A program made the translations under genes and the position numbers. DNA of 64,000 bases from Cricetomys ansorgei (Eukaryota; Chordata; Mammalia; Rodentia; Nesomyidae): contig JAMJFZ010000320.1 in NCBI GenBank assembly GCA_026225945.1, positions 11,266,001 through 11,330,000 of the forward strand, in the 5' to 3' direction. The first letter of the stretch is position 1. Every line of letters begins with the position of its first letter. Below the pieces are notes generated by a model. It had not been told where the DNA came from and did not search any database. It saw nothing but the letters and a program-made list of their open reading frames with translations. Below are positions 53,860 to 64,000 of this stretch, piece by piece.

Positions 53860-54245
53860 TGGACTAATTTTAACAGTTTGGAACAACCATTACTTGCTCC
53901 ACTCTGTATTGGAAATGACATCTTATGACAATAGATAAAAGCCTTTTAGAATCTGTTGACTTAACACTCTCTTCCGCCAATTCAAAAGCTAAGAATGTCA
54001 TCAGATAGCATTTTAGGCCTATAGAATTTACCCCCCCCCCCCCCCCCAATCTGATCTTGTACCTGCCTGGTGTACTCACCAAGGCATTTTAAGCTTGTCT
54101 TGATTTATGACTCTGTCCTATAAAACTATAAAAACTTTGTAAAACTGCTTCCATGTTGCAACATTATTTGGGGTAGCCTAAATCTATGTTCTTAGGCCAT
54201 GTCACCCAAAATGGCTCCAGAATAAACTATTTCTATTAAACTATC
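53860..54245 (+). mobile_element. LTR-like block (plus strand) with poly-C
   Basis: It contains TTTTAAGCTTGTCTTGATTT, TCCTATAAAACTATAAAAAC (TATA-like), TAGGCCATGTCACCCAAAAT and GGCTCCAGAATAAACTATTT. A promoter-like TATAAAA followed about 110 bases later by AATAAA is LTR architecture. A 19-base C-run sits at 54031-54048. Confidence 0.55.
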
Positions 54246-55884
54246 TCTAATTCCTTTAAGATGAAAGCTAGGAGTTTTTCCATTGACAACAATAATCTGA
54301 AAAATTGTCAGAACTGTGTGAAATCATTTCTGGAAGAAAATATCCTCTTCCACTTGACACCAGGACCCCAGTCTTTTCCTTTTCCACCCTGAGACTTAGA
54401 GAAATTTCAATTTTTGAGGTTTCATTGTCTCTATAGCATTGTCTCCGTAGTCTTATAGCCAAAGGAAGGGGTGTAGGTGTTTCTAGAATATCTTCAGTCC
54501 TATCAGATCAGTTGCAACTGTGCTTATGAGGGAAAGGGGCAGAGAACTTTCTACAAAGGTTGCTTTCCCTGATGTGTGACCATGTCATGAGTCTAGTCCT
54601 TTCATATATTTCAGAGTTAATGACCTCTTTTGACACTGGGAAGGGAGACATGTCTTTCAGTCTCTTGGCCTACAGTGAGTAAAACAGGCACCAAGAAGCT
54701 GCTTTTGCTACAAACCACTGACATCTTAGGCTTACAAAAATTACAAAATTAATAAATGCAGGATAAAAAAATCTGACATTCCTGACTCCCTTTTGTGTAT
54801 TTCTGTCTGTCTGCTTTGCTTTGTTTGGCTTAAGGTTCAGAGATAAATTATTATTCTAAACCTATGATCGCTTTGGATTCCAGGAAGAACAAAACTTCAT
54901 AAGACAGACTGTATGCAACTTCCCTTATATCGAAATTATCTTTGATGGTAGGGTACACTGTGGAGAAGACATAATTGTTTTTTAGGGACCAGATTGAACC
55001 CCCAGCAGCATTATCCCTATAAGGGCTTCTTCACAGTACCTTGCAGGGCCATAACTGAGAGAATAATCAGTCTCCATCTTCATGTGTTATGCACTGTGCA
55101 GACTTTGTCCCAGATCTTCCTCTGTTTAAACTAACCTTCATGTTAGTACCTTGGAGATCCACTTGGGGTCATTGGATCCCTATGTTTGTTTTTCTTCTCA
55201 GTGTAAAGAAATAACAATTGCTATAAAACACACAGAGTTTTAACATACATTAGAAAAATAGAAGTAGCTAACTTAGTAGAACAATGTAAAGTATTTATAT
55301 AGGAAAATGTTGAATGGTAAGACAAAGGCAGAATCAGCATTTAATATTGGCAGTTTGAATGCATGCTTTATGCATTGTGTTATTCTGCTCGTTTGTTCTT
55401 TACTGAGTGTCCTTAATATTTTAAGAGCTATTTATGAGAATCCAGCAGCAACTGTTACACCAAATGGTTAAACTCTACCAAGCACACCATTAAATTTATT
55501 AGCAGGACAAAAATTATCCCTTTGTTACTTTAGAGATTCTAGCCAGTGCAGTTAAATAAGAAAAGAATAATACAATGAATATTATAAAGAAAGATTTCTA
55601 GTTGTTATACCTAGAAAACCAAGAGAAATTCTTCTGGGTCTTCCTCTGATTGATAAACGCCTTTCCGGTTGTGGAGGCAGAAATCTGGCTTGTTTCCTTT
55701 ACTTTGTAAAGTGGAATAATGATATATTCATTTGACAGCCTTCTACTGCATAGTGTGTCTCGATCCATAATCCAAGCCTTTCCCTTGCTAATACATATAC
55801 CTCTGAGTTCTCAGCATCTCTTTCATAAATGTTTGTAATTTCCTAGCTGATGTTCTTGCTTCTTTATTATTTTTCTTCTTCAGT
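54246..55884. other. Unique DNA, no feature seen
   Basis: About 1.6 kb with no recognised repeat or long frame. Confidence 0.45.
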
Positions 55885-56000
55885 TTTCAATGTGTGTATA
55901 TGTGTGTATGTGTGTGTGTGTATATGCGGGTTTCTGGTTATCTGAACTTCAGTTCTTCATACTTAAGCCACACGTGCTTTAACTGCTCAGCCCCCAGACT
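55885..56000 (-). mobile_element. B3/B4-type SINE fragment
   Basis: A TG-rich tail (55890-55925), then TGGTTATCTGAACTTCAGTT and TGCTTTAACTGCTCAGCCCC, the reverse of a diverged tRNA-like SINE. Confidence 0.55.
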
Positions 56001-56042
56001 CTTAACAAAGTAGCTGAATGACCTTTCAATGTATTTATATTC

Positions 56043-56122
56043 ACAGTGCTTGGGGTAGAATCAAGGGCAGGGTGTGTAGTAGACAAGCATTCTGTTACTG
56101 AGCTGCACACCAAGTCTGATAT
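56043..56122 (-). mobile_element. ID/B4-like SINE fragment
   Basis: CAGTGCTTGGGGTAGAATCA, AGTAGACAAGCATTCTGTTA and CTGAGCTGCACACCAAGTCT are the reverse of an ID-like head. Confidence 0.6.
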
Positions 56123-56149
56123 TTTAAAATGTGTATCAAATTATGCCAT

Positions 56150-56635
56150 TTCTTTGTTCACAACCCTTAAGTGACTTTTCATTCCAATAAAGGTCAAAGC
56201 CAGAATGGTCACAAGGCCCTACATGGTCTGGTCATAGGATTCTGAACTCCTTCCCCCCTTGGCCTTGCTACTCTAGCCATGCTGGCCTCTTTCTATTCTG
56301 GAACATGTCAAAGCCCTTTCTCTGTATGAAGTGCTTTCCTAAAGTTGTGTACCGGAGGCCTCACTGACTATAGTACATAAAATAGCACTCTGTTTCCTTT
56401 ACATTTTTTGTTGTTGTACTATTGGGCTCTTATTTGTTATGATTTGTTGTCTGATATATTTGCATATTCATGTTTTGTTATTTTCCTCTGTTGGACCACT
56501 GGGCAGGAGATTTTTGGCTTTGTTGTCCCTTTCCCCTAATCTGACCACTTGCCATTGGTGATGAGGACTGTGCAAACAGTGCTTGTGCATAGTAGGTATT
56601 CAATAATGAGTTTTCAAATGAATTATTTAAAAATC
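56150..56635 (+). mobile_element. L2 LINE, 3' end
   Basis: AAAGGTCAAAGCCAGAATGG, GCCCTACATGGTCTGGTCAT, GCCTTGCTACTCTAGCCATG, TGTATGAAGTGCTTTCCTAA and GTGCATAGTAGGTATTCAAT follow the L2 3' consensus over nearly 500 bases. The best L2 of the window. Confidence 0.82.
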
Positions 56636-56702
56636 AAGAGTTCTTAATTAGCAGCAATAATTACAGGATATGAAAAATAAGATGTCCATAATAGCAATAA
56701 GC

Positions 56703-56812
56703 AACTAAACTTATTAGGCTTGGGGTGGTGGTTCATGCCTGTAATACCAGCTACTTGGGAGGATAAAGGTTGCCTGGGTATTATAGCAAGACTCTGAAAA
56801 CAAACAGCAAGC
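56703..56812 (+). mobile_element. Old B1/PB1 SINE
   Basis: GCTTGGGGTGGTGGTTCATG, CCTGTAATACCAGCTACTTG and TTATAGCAAGACTCTGAAAA. A short B1 relative with Alu-like wording (CTACTTGGGAGG). Confidence 0.8.
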
Positions 56813-56847
56813 AAACATCATTTCTTTGGAATTTAAATGACTAGGCA

Positions 56848-56940
56848 ATGTTGGGAATATGGCTCAGTGGTAGAGCACTTGCTTAGCATCCTCAAGACCT
56901 TGTTGATGATTCCCAACACCACAAGAACAAAGAACAAACC
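56848..56940 (+). mobile_element. ID SINE
   Basis: GTTGGGAATATGGCTCAGTG, GTAGAGCACTTGCTTAGCAT and TTGATGATTCCCAACACCAC, with an A-rich tail and CCAG repeats. ID elements derive from the BC1/tRNA-Ala gene. Confidence 0.85.
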
Positions 56941-57039
56941 AGCCAGCCAGCCAACCAACTACCCACCAGTAGACTCATCCCATAGAGCATTAGGCAATAA
57001 AAGAGGACCTTTACTGCTTTGAAGCTCTGATTCACTTAG

Positions 57040-57225
57040 TGTGGGGCAATGTATTATCAACCAAGTCATTTCACATTTCTGGACCTTTATGTAATCTTAA
57101 AGTGGAATAATTATAGTAATTATTTGATGGCTTTACTATGAGGATTTAATGAGTTAATATTCATAAAATACCATATTTGAGATTACAGCTCACACTAATG
57201 TTAAGTATACAGTGTGTTCAAGAAA
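57040..57225 (+). mobile_element. MIR SINE
   Basis: CAAGTCATTTCACATTTCTG, GACCTTTATGTAATCTTAAA, GTGGAATAATTATAGTAATT and TGAGGATTTAATGAGTTAAT then ATTCATAAAATACC follow MIR closely. Confidence 0.8.
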
Positions 57226-57689
57226 ATACTTTTAAGATATTTAAAAATGATATAAAGGAAGAATAGAGAAGTTAGTTAATTAAGTCACATTGAGTAAGAA
57301 GAGGTAACTTCTACAGGTTAGCCATTAAGAGATTATGAGATGAACATTAAAAAAAAAAAAAGAAGAATGCTATTTTGTGTTGTAGTATCAAGGTGAGAAA
57401 CAATACAAATTTGTTTCAGAAAATATCTGTGGTAAGGCAAATGACACCATGAGCTCAAATGAAAAGCTGAGCTGAAGGAACTGTTTAGAACATTAGAAAC
57501 AGTCATTAAAAATCATTGCATCATTAAAAAATCGGTTTCTTCAAGTCCTTAAAAATAAGGAAATATTGAAAATCACAATGGAAAAGTGAAGCACTCACAG
57601 AAGAAATGCAGCTGGCCACAAAGCATAAAAAGTCTCAACTTCATAAAAATGGAAAGGTACTTTTAAGACAACGAGATTGGAGTGGCGTA
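57226..57689. other. No feature seen
   Basis: About 0.46 kb, A-rich, with an A-run at 57351-57361 and no recognised repeat. Confidence 0.5.
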
Positions 57690-57800
57690 CACCAGCGTCA
57701 CTGTCTCTGGGGACAGACAGCTTGGCTTTGAATATGGCTGTCCGTGTTAACTAAAGGTGTGATCTTGGAAAAGAGCTGTTTTGTCTTTTACTTCTCATTT
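57690..57800 (+). mobile_element. MIR SINE fragment
   Basis: CAGCTTGGCTTTGAATATGG, AGGTGTGATCTTGGAAAAGA and TGTCTTTTACTTCTCATTTG resemble the MIR core. Confidence 0.55.
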
Positions 57801-57934
57801 GACATTCAGAAGAAATTGTGGAGGTTCAACATTGATGCACATATAAGCACTTTACGTATTTTGTGGCACGCAGCCCAGCCCCAGTCCATCCGTGCGTTGT
57901 ACGTGTTGTAGGGCTGTTGTTATAATAAGTGCCT

Positions 57935-58385
57935 GTATTAGTTTTCTATTGCAGATGTAGTAAATTATCACAGATTTAGTGGTTTAAACCTTGCAGGTCT
58001 GTTGTGTTATAGTCACAGAGGTCAGCAGGCTTCAGTGGGCTAAAACTAAGGGGTCAACAGTGCTGCATTGTTTTCGGAAGGCTCTGGGGAAATGTCTTCC
58101 TGCCCTTCCTAGGTTCTAGAGACTGATCTCATTCTTGGGTGCATTGTTTGTCTTCTATTTTTGCACCCTTATGACCAATGGAGTCTTTCTTGTTGTAGTC
58201 TCTGTGGCTCTAAGTCTCTTGCCACCCTCTCCATTTAAGGATAAAGTCAACTGATCAACAGTTTAATTCTGGAGACAACCTTAATTCTTGCTTGCCATGT
58301 AACACGTCGTCTTCCCTGATTATGAGGATTAGGATGCGGATTTGTGAGACGTCATTATTCTGCATTTCACAGTACCTCTGACTTG
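57935..58385 (-). mobile_element. Ancient eutherian LTR-type repeat
   Basis: GTATTAGTTTTCTATTGCAG, TTATCACAGATTTAGTGGTT, AGAGGTCAGCAGGCTTCAGT, GGGCTAAAACTAAGGGGTCA, AACTGATCAACAGTTTAATT and GCCATGTAACACGTCGTCTT then a GCATTTCACA end. This is the order of a common ancient LTR read in reverse. Subfamily not determined. Confidence 0.7.
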
Positions 58386-59914
58386 TCGTCTAGGAAGCGA
58401 ATATGAGGATAGAAGAAACAGTCGCCTTTAAATCCATGGCGCGCAATCGCGAGAGGTTAATCTCCCTTTTCTGTTGGCTTGTATTCAAGCATTCTGCCCA
58501 CAAGTGACAAAGTTGAAAACAGGTTGACATAGCTAATCTCATTTTCCTCAACACCGGTTAAGGCTCTGAATGGTTACAGATTCCTACCTTCTGAATTGTC
58601 TTCTGTGGTACCGTACCGTAGTATATATTGAAGAACAATCATAAACGGTACGATTGTTACTTGAGCTGTTTCTGCACAGCCAACCTATGATGCTCTTTAC
58701 TGTGTGACTACAGTGTTACTGAGAGTCATATTACTCTTGTAAAATGTTTGCTAATATAATTTTAGTCATTTAGCCCTCCTAAAGTGCCAACTTTTGTAGA
58801 ATTGTGCCCGACAGCCTACAATAAGACTGTATGTGGACCAGGTATTATTTCTTCCTAAAAAAGAACAAATCTTTAAGAAATTGTGACCCAGTCAAATGGA
58901 TAGTTTATTTTTGTACAAAGGCCAATATTTTAAGTTACTTTTAGAAGCTACTTTATGCTAGCTTTATCAGTAAGATTCTGTGGAGCCGCAGTTTTTGAAT
59001 GTTTTCTCTGCGTCTACTTTTTGCTTGAGGCATATTTATGTGACCCAAAGTGTATAGACTAGGAGTAGAAATACGCATTTACTGATAACAAACAATAATG
59101 AAGTTAATTTTAATATAATTATCCATCATTTGTATCTACATATAATCTATACATATAATTTATTATTTATCAAAATCTAAAGCAAGTATCACACTAATAA
59201 GACAGATGTACCTTTTTATTTTTACATGAAGGATTAAAAGTAGGCTGGATATTTGGTGCTGCACAGTATAAACCTTGTTGGTGTTTTTTTTTGGAATTGA
59301 TTGGTATTTTGATTTTATTATCATCAGTGCTTTCATGCTACTTCACAGAAGCACATAGTGCAGGATGAAGCACATTTAGGGTCATTTCAGAAATATTTGG
59401 CGTTTCTATGCTAATCCAAAGTTATCCTTAATGAATTTTTAAATGAAGTTAGCAACCTAAACAGTAATTTCAAAAATCAAACGTTTCAGCACAGTGCAGT
59501 TCAGATATTTACTAATTTGATGCTTCTATGCTGAGGAATGAAAGTAGGGAAATGTGTAAGTTTTTGTTTTCTGTAATTAAACCATTATGTTTCTGTCATA
59601 GCAGAAAACTTTGTATGTTCAGTTAAAAACACTGCACCTCATGCTATGAGTCTGAACCAAAGTATTTCAGGCAGCATGAACTGTCATGTGTGGCATGAGC
59701 TATGCACAGGAAAAGTACAGAACCTAGAAAAGTCTTGAGATGTATCGTGGGAGTGCTGTTAGAAGCACTTGGAATTCCTTGTGTGTTGTTTTTGAATTAA
59801 TTTTTGGTTGTTGTGCATTCAGAAACCTTTTACTATGGCCAGTTTTTCCCATATCCCTATATTCAGTTGTGTGCTCCCATATGAGGCTATGCCCTATTGC
59901 TTAAGAAGCTGTGC
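58386..59914. other. Long unique stretch, candidate conserved non-coding DNA
   Basis: About 1.5 kb, AT-rich and free of recognised repeats. It has a tight CpG cluster at 58438-58455 (GCGCGCAATCGCG) and clustered short palindromes at 58608-58658. No coding signal. Confidence 0.4.
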
Positions 59915-60120
59915 TATACCCCTCATACTGGTGCACACCTTTAATCCCAGCACTGAGGAGGCAGAGGCAGTCAGATCTGTGTGAATTTGAGGCCAGCCCA
60001 TCCACATAGTGAGTTCTAAGATAGCCAGAGCTACATTGTGAGACTTGGTCCAAAAAACAAAAACAAAAACGAAGAAGGAGAAGAAGGAGAAGAAAGAAGG
60101 AGAAGGGAAAAAATAAGAGC
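59915..60120 (+). mobile_element. B1 SINE with GAAGGA tail
   Basis: CATACTGGTGCACACCTTTA, ATCCCAGCACTGAGGAGGCA, TTTGAGGCCAGCCCATCCAC and CATTGTGAGACTTGGTCCAA, then an AAAAACA tail and a GAAGGA/GAAGAA short tandem (60072-60112). Confidence 0.92.
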
Positions 60121-60169
60121 CTATAAAAATAGAGCTTATAAAATATATGAATGTATCAAGCATATATGT

Positions 60170-60205
60170 AAAATATAATATATATATATAACGTAATATA
60201 TATTG
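60170..60205. repeat. (TA)n-rich stretch
   Basis: TATA-rich runs on both sides of an AACG. Confidence 0.85.
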
Positions 60206-60302
60206 TAAAAGGAATTCATTAGATTGCCTTATATTGTAAGAAGTAGATTGCTCAAGAGTGGCTTTTTGCAGCTTAGAAAAGCAAAGAATTTGATAGCTTT
60301 TC

Positions 60303-60305
<3 letters not shown>

Positions 60306-60340
<35 letters not shown>
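60306..60340. repeat. Poly-A run, ~35 bases
   Basis: The longest A-run of the window. No retroposed body was recognised upstream, so its origin is open. Confidence 0.97.
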
Positions 60341-60342
<2 letters not shown>

Positions 60343-60424
60343 GAATGACTCAGTAGTCCCAATTTAATCCTGAAACTTTGGAAGTTCCTGGAGAGTTGCT
60401 GGTATTGACTCAGCATCAGGAGAC

Positions 60425-60540
60425 TGAGGAGACTGGAGTCTGGTGAATGGGGAGGATGTCAGGCTCAGCAGTCTGGAGTCTGGTGACAGGGGAAGAGTGC
60501 AGATCAGGAGTCTGGAGTCTGGTAGCAGCAGCAGTAGTGT
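60425..60540. repeat. ~40 bp minisatellite, about 3 units
   Basis: GGAGTCTGGTG-type cores recur at about 60435, 60475 and 60513, each followed by related purine-rich sequence. The short frames on both strands across it are repeat shadows. Confidence 0.75.
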
Positions 60541-62207
60541 CAGGGGCATCAGCTCAAGAAGAAGTGGAGGAGGTGCACACACGCTGCTTTTTCTTGGGAT
60601 TTCTACTTCTGGGCTGCCCACTTTGAGGGTGGATCTTACTCCTTTCAGTTAATGCTGTCGGGAAATGCTGTTACAGAGAGCACTGGTATGTCTCCTAGTT
60701 GATGTTGAAAACCAATCACATCAGTTTCACCCTTGATTTTCCTTTCCTTCTATCACTCAATACTGATACAGAACTGCCCTGTATCATTTAATATGATTGT
60801 CTCCATCCATGCTAAATGTGGCTAGTCTGAGAGCTTACAGGGCTCTCTCTCTCTGGCCTATTTCCCCAGCTGCATGAAAGCTCCAGAAAAAGCTGACCAA
60901 CTTTTATATTGTTGAGAATGGATTTTCCCTATAGATTTGTGAAGACTATAACAATGACCAAATTGCGGGGTAGTTGCTTCTTAAGTCTTGTTACTCATGT
61001 ATATATTGGCCCAAGAAACTCAGGATTACATTTGACTTAAGGATAATCCTCTTTTATTAAAAAGAGTAAAAGCCAAGGGAATAAAATGGTCTCATGAGTG
61101 TCCTGGCCATTTGAAAGTTCAGTAGTAACCCTATTTCATAGGAATCTATGTACCATAACCAAGGAAATGGAGTCTTTAGAAACTTCGGACCTCATTGTCT
61201 GAAAGCATTCATTTTGGGTAAGAATGTTGACAGGAAGAATTAAAAATATTTGGAAATGGTTTTTTAGTCCCTATAAGAATAAGACCGAGAATCTAAATTA
61301 CCTTTAAAAACAGATATAAAATAAGCTTCTTAAACCTTTTCAGTGCATCTCCTAAAGGTACTTAGAAACAAGCATTTTGTAAAACAAACTCAAATTAAAC
61401 CAGGTTTTAACCTTAGCACCTTTCTTTAAATTGGGGTATTATGATTGAATGACAGAGGAATATAGTTTTAAAAAGTTGAAATGAATGGGTTATTAACTAA
61501 AAGCATAAGCTTTCATAAATCAAGGTTTCTTTTTTTAAGTTTTTAGTTTGAGGCTGTGGGCATGGATTATTTATAGTGTTCAGATGTGTAGAGATGCTTT
61601 GTGGATATGTGGATGTGTGCCTACAGGCTCTGTCAATAGGTGCAGCTGAATTTAGCTTACTGCCACATACGCTGAATTCCTATTCTGAACCTCCTTGTTT
61701 ATAAAAATATGTACCTATATTCATTCTGCTCAGAAGAAGAGTCATTCAAGAATTTCATCAAGTCATTCAAAGAAATGTCAGGTTCCCATAACAATTAATT
61801 TTTGTTGACAATATGGAAGTGATGCAAGAGGTGAATGAAATATACAGGATCTCAACCTTACATTACTAATAAATGTCAGCCTTTCCCCACTAAATGCTTA
61901 TAAGATCTAATAGCATGCAGGAAATTAAAAACATACTGGTTTATTTATAGACTCTTATCATCTGTTTTTCATCCTTTGTGTAGAGATTCTGAACAACACA
62001 GGGTTCTAGGCAACTTACCTGAAATTAGGCATTCCCAAAGACACCGTTGCCCTTGAAGTTCCTGATAAAAGAGGTGTCTCACTACTGTGCATGCCATTCA
62101 TGGTAGAAACATCAGCCACTTACCATGCTTCCTCTTTCCATATGGTGATCATCTCCCGTAGATTTTTCTTTTATACTTAAGAATTTGAATTTCCTCTCTC
62201 CGTTAGT
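60541..62207. other. Unique DNA, no feature seen
   Basis: About 1.67 kb without a recognised repeat, gene or long frame. Confidence 0.5.
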
Positions 62208-62262
62208 TCAGTTTCTTTCCCTTCCCTTCCCTTCCTCCCTCCCTTCCTTTCTTTTCTGTTCT
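62208..62262. repeat. (CCCTT)n / CT-rich tract
   Basis: CCCTT and CCTTCC units, all pyrimidine on the plus strand. Confidence 0.92.
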
Positions 62263-62442
62263 ATTAAAATTGACTGCTAACCCAATCCTCTTTTTCTGGT
62301 TACTTTCCAAAACCTGTCAGAAGAGCTCTCACTTTGAGATGCTGATCTTGTTATGCAAGAAGTATTTAGTTTCATGTTAACTACAGAATTAATTCCAAGT
62401 CTCTTGGGATGGTATAAATCTCCTCATAATCTGGAGTTAAAC

Positions 62443-62840
62443 CTACCAGGATGGTTATTCTTTGTTGCCAATCTGACCAGATTTAGAATCATCTCATAGA
62501 CAAACTCTGGGTGTGTCTATGAGTGTATTTTTCAGAGAGGACTGACTGAAGAGGGAAGACTCACCTTGATGTGGTGCAGCATCCCATGTGGTAAGGGTCC
62601 TGACCTGATTAAAAATGGAAAAAGCAGAAAGCCAGATGAATACTGACATTGCCTTTTCTTTTTTCTGATCTGTTGAGATGTAAGCAAGTCCCTGCTGCCT
62701 GGGCTGCAAGCTACTCCTGCGGCCATGCCGTCCTCATTGTGACGGGCTATACTGGAACTGTCTCCCAGTATAAACCTCTTCTCTTTTAGGTTCCTCACGT
62801 TAGATATTTTGTCACAGCAATGAGAAAAATAACTCATAAG
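62443..62840 (+). mobile_element. MaLR-type LTR (rodent MT/ORR1 group)
   Basis: It opens GGATGGTTATTCTTTGTTGC then CAATCTGACCAG, and continues with TCTGGGTGTGTCTATGAGTG, AGACTCACCTTGATGTGGTG and CTGCTGCCTGGGCTGCAAGC. It ends AGGTTCCTCACGTTAGATAT, TTGTCACAGCAATGAGAAAA and ATAACTCATAAG. LTR-only; no internal region. Confidence 0.8.
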
Positions 62841-62880
62841 TCTACCTTTTCTTCTGACCGTTACCCCCTCAATACATGAC

Positions 62881-63180
62881 CTTTAAACTAGTCAAGTATT
62901 AAATGAATTAAATGTATCTTTGGATGCAAAATTGCAAAGATATTTGCAATATCTTTGGGTATGCAAATAAACATATACATAAAGTATATGTTTATATTTG
63001 AAGTCTTTATATCAATACTTTCTTTTTGCACATGATCTTAACAAAAAGGCTGAGTAGAGACTGGATACACTTTTCTAAGATAGTGCTAATACCTCTCATC
63101 TTTCCAATGGGAATAATTTGTCTTATGTAGATGTGAAAGAGTTGTTGCATATACAAAGTTTAAAATCCTGGGTCAGATAC
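62881..63180. other. AT-rich DNA with small palindrome and direct repeat
   Basis: It holds a hairpin with 10 bp arms (62935-62944 and 62948-62957) and the first copy of a 42-base direct repeat (62981-63022) whose second copy is at 63376-63417. Confidence 0.7.
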
Positions 63181-63660
63181 AGTGTTTTGTAGTTTATTTT
63201 TTTCCACTTAATATTGCGTTGACTTTCAAGCCATACATGTACGGATAACAATTGTTTACTGCAGTAATATGTAACGTTCCGTAGTTTAGTGAAGTCTGTA
63301 GGACTGATGAATCCTATTCTTTTTTTTCTTCTTAATGGATGCTCATTAGATTCTTCTTTTTATTAGTAAAATTGTAAAGTATATGTTTATATTTGTAGTC
63401 TTTAAATCAATAGTTTCGTTTTATTTGTGTCAATTCCCAAAAGGGGAATTTGTTGGGTTAAACGGTATTCAGATTTGAAAAAAAAAGTTGGATTATGCCA
63501 TAGTAACTTTCAAGAATGTTATTGAATTCAATTAGCAGCCTATAAAATGACTTCTTTTCGTTGTGCCTCAACATTTATCATAAATATTTTTAAAGTGTAT
63601 GGTACTGTCACATAAGAACATTGTCATACAAGTGTATATTAGATGTTGGACATGATCTCT
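63180..63660 (-). mobile_element. Ancient L1 (L1MC/ME-type) 3' region
   Basis: TAGTTTATTTTTTTCCACTT then AATATTGCG, later TTAATGGATGCTCATTAGAT, CAATTCCCAAAAGGGGAATT then TGTTGGGTTAAACGG, and GAATTCAATTAGCAGCCTAT follow the reverse of an ancestral L1 3' segment. Diverged. Confidence 0.55.
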
Positions 63661-63819
63661 CCGTGTGTTTCTCTGCCTTCCTTACTATTAGTCGTTTGAA
63701 CATTCATGTTACAGACAAACATATACAAACACACACAATATTTTAGGTATCTCTGTAAAAAGAAAATCTAGAAACCACGAATTGGAGAAAATCTGACACT
63801 AGTTGTTCCGAGACTGGCT

Positions 63820-64000
63820 AAATCTACTGAATATGATTCTTTGCAGTTACGTCCATCTTTCTACTAGTGATGTAACCGCATGCTTGCTCTTATTCTTATT
63901 TCTGGCTAAACAACTTTCACTGAGCATCTGCACCACATTTTCTATATCCGTTTCTTGATTGCTGGCCACCAAGATTGGTTCCCCTTAGGTATTGTAAATA
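63820..64000 (-). mobile_element. Ancient L1 (L1M-type), continues past window end
   Basis: CAGTTACGTCCATCTTTCTA, CTTATTTCTGGCTAAACAAC, GCACCACATTTTCTATATCC and GATTGCTGGCCACCAAGATT then GGTTCCCC match the reverse ORF2/3' UTR boundary of an ancestral L1. Cut by the window edge. Confidence 0.7.

Noticed and set aside
60364..60652. Frames of 69-85 codons on both strands
   Set aside because: Shadows of the ~40 bp minisatellite at 60425-60540.

Overview
The window is non-coding nuclear DNA from a muroid rodent. I see no convincing protein-coding exon, rRNA, tRNA or CRISPR array. B1, B3 (B2 family), B4/RSINE1, ID-like and URR1 repeats, Lx-type L1 and ORR1/MT-type MaLR LTRs occur together only in mouse-like rodents. 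The B1 copies carry an internal wording common in cricetids (hamsters, voles, deer mice), and no typical young mouse-type B2 was found. A cricetid is therefore the best guess, but this is inference. The longest open frames (152, 141, 130 and 127 codons) lie in a tandem repeat, an inverted repeat, a SINE with a CA run and an LTR-like block. The window is intergenic DNA or the inside of a large intron.

Layout. 1-5730: a weak unidentified stretch, an L1 3' end, unique AT-rich DNA, then an L1 3' UTR with a degenerate array of about 40 bp units and a CCTT tract. 6170-9150: B3 and B1 copies and an ancient minus-strand L1. 10.1-14.5 kb: MaLR LTRs, then L2, two MIRs, B4 and old L1. 15-23.3 kb: several MaLR LTRs in both orientations, B1/B4 copies and an L1 tail. 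23.5-27.1 kb: a minus-strand ancient L1 mosaic broken by five SINEs, then two MIRs. 27.7-34.4 kb: MT-like and ORR1 LTRs, L2/MIR relics and the longest unique stretches. 35-38.5 kb: one long minus-strand Lx-type L1 carrying a B1 and a 0.9 kb retroposon. 39-45.9 kb: ancient L1, B1s, a minisatellite, a second retroposon copy and a GC-richer block with an imperfect 526 bp tandem duplication. 46-48 kb: mostly unique. 48.3-48.85 kb: a B4 SINE split by a URR1 DNA transposon with a perfect 8 bp target duplication. 50.3-50.9 kb: an imperfect inverted repeat. 52.2-54.3 kb: LTR-like DNA around a third retroposon copy. 56-58.4 kb: L2, B1, ID, MIRs and an ancient LTR. 58.4-64 kb: largely unique, then a MaLR LTR and an ancient L1 that runs off the end.

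The most interesting item is a dispersed element present three times in the same orientation (37161-38089, 42660-43492, 53122-53795). On the minus strand it has B1-like TTTAATCCC boxes near its 5' end and an AATAAA near its 3' end. One copy interrupts an L1 and is flanked by a short direct repeat. I could not assign it to a named family. Repeat names throughout come from pattern recognition, not from a database search, and most boundaries are good to about 10-30 bases.
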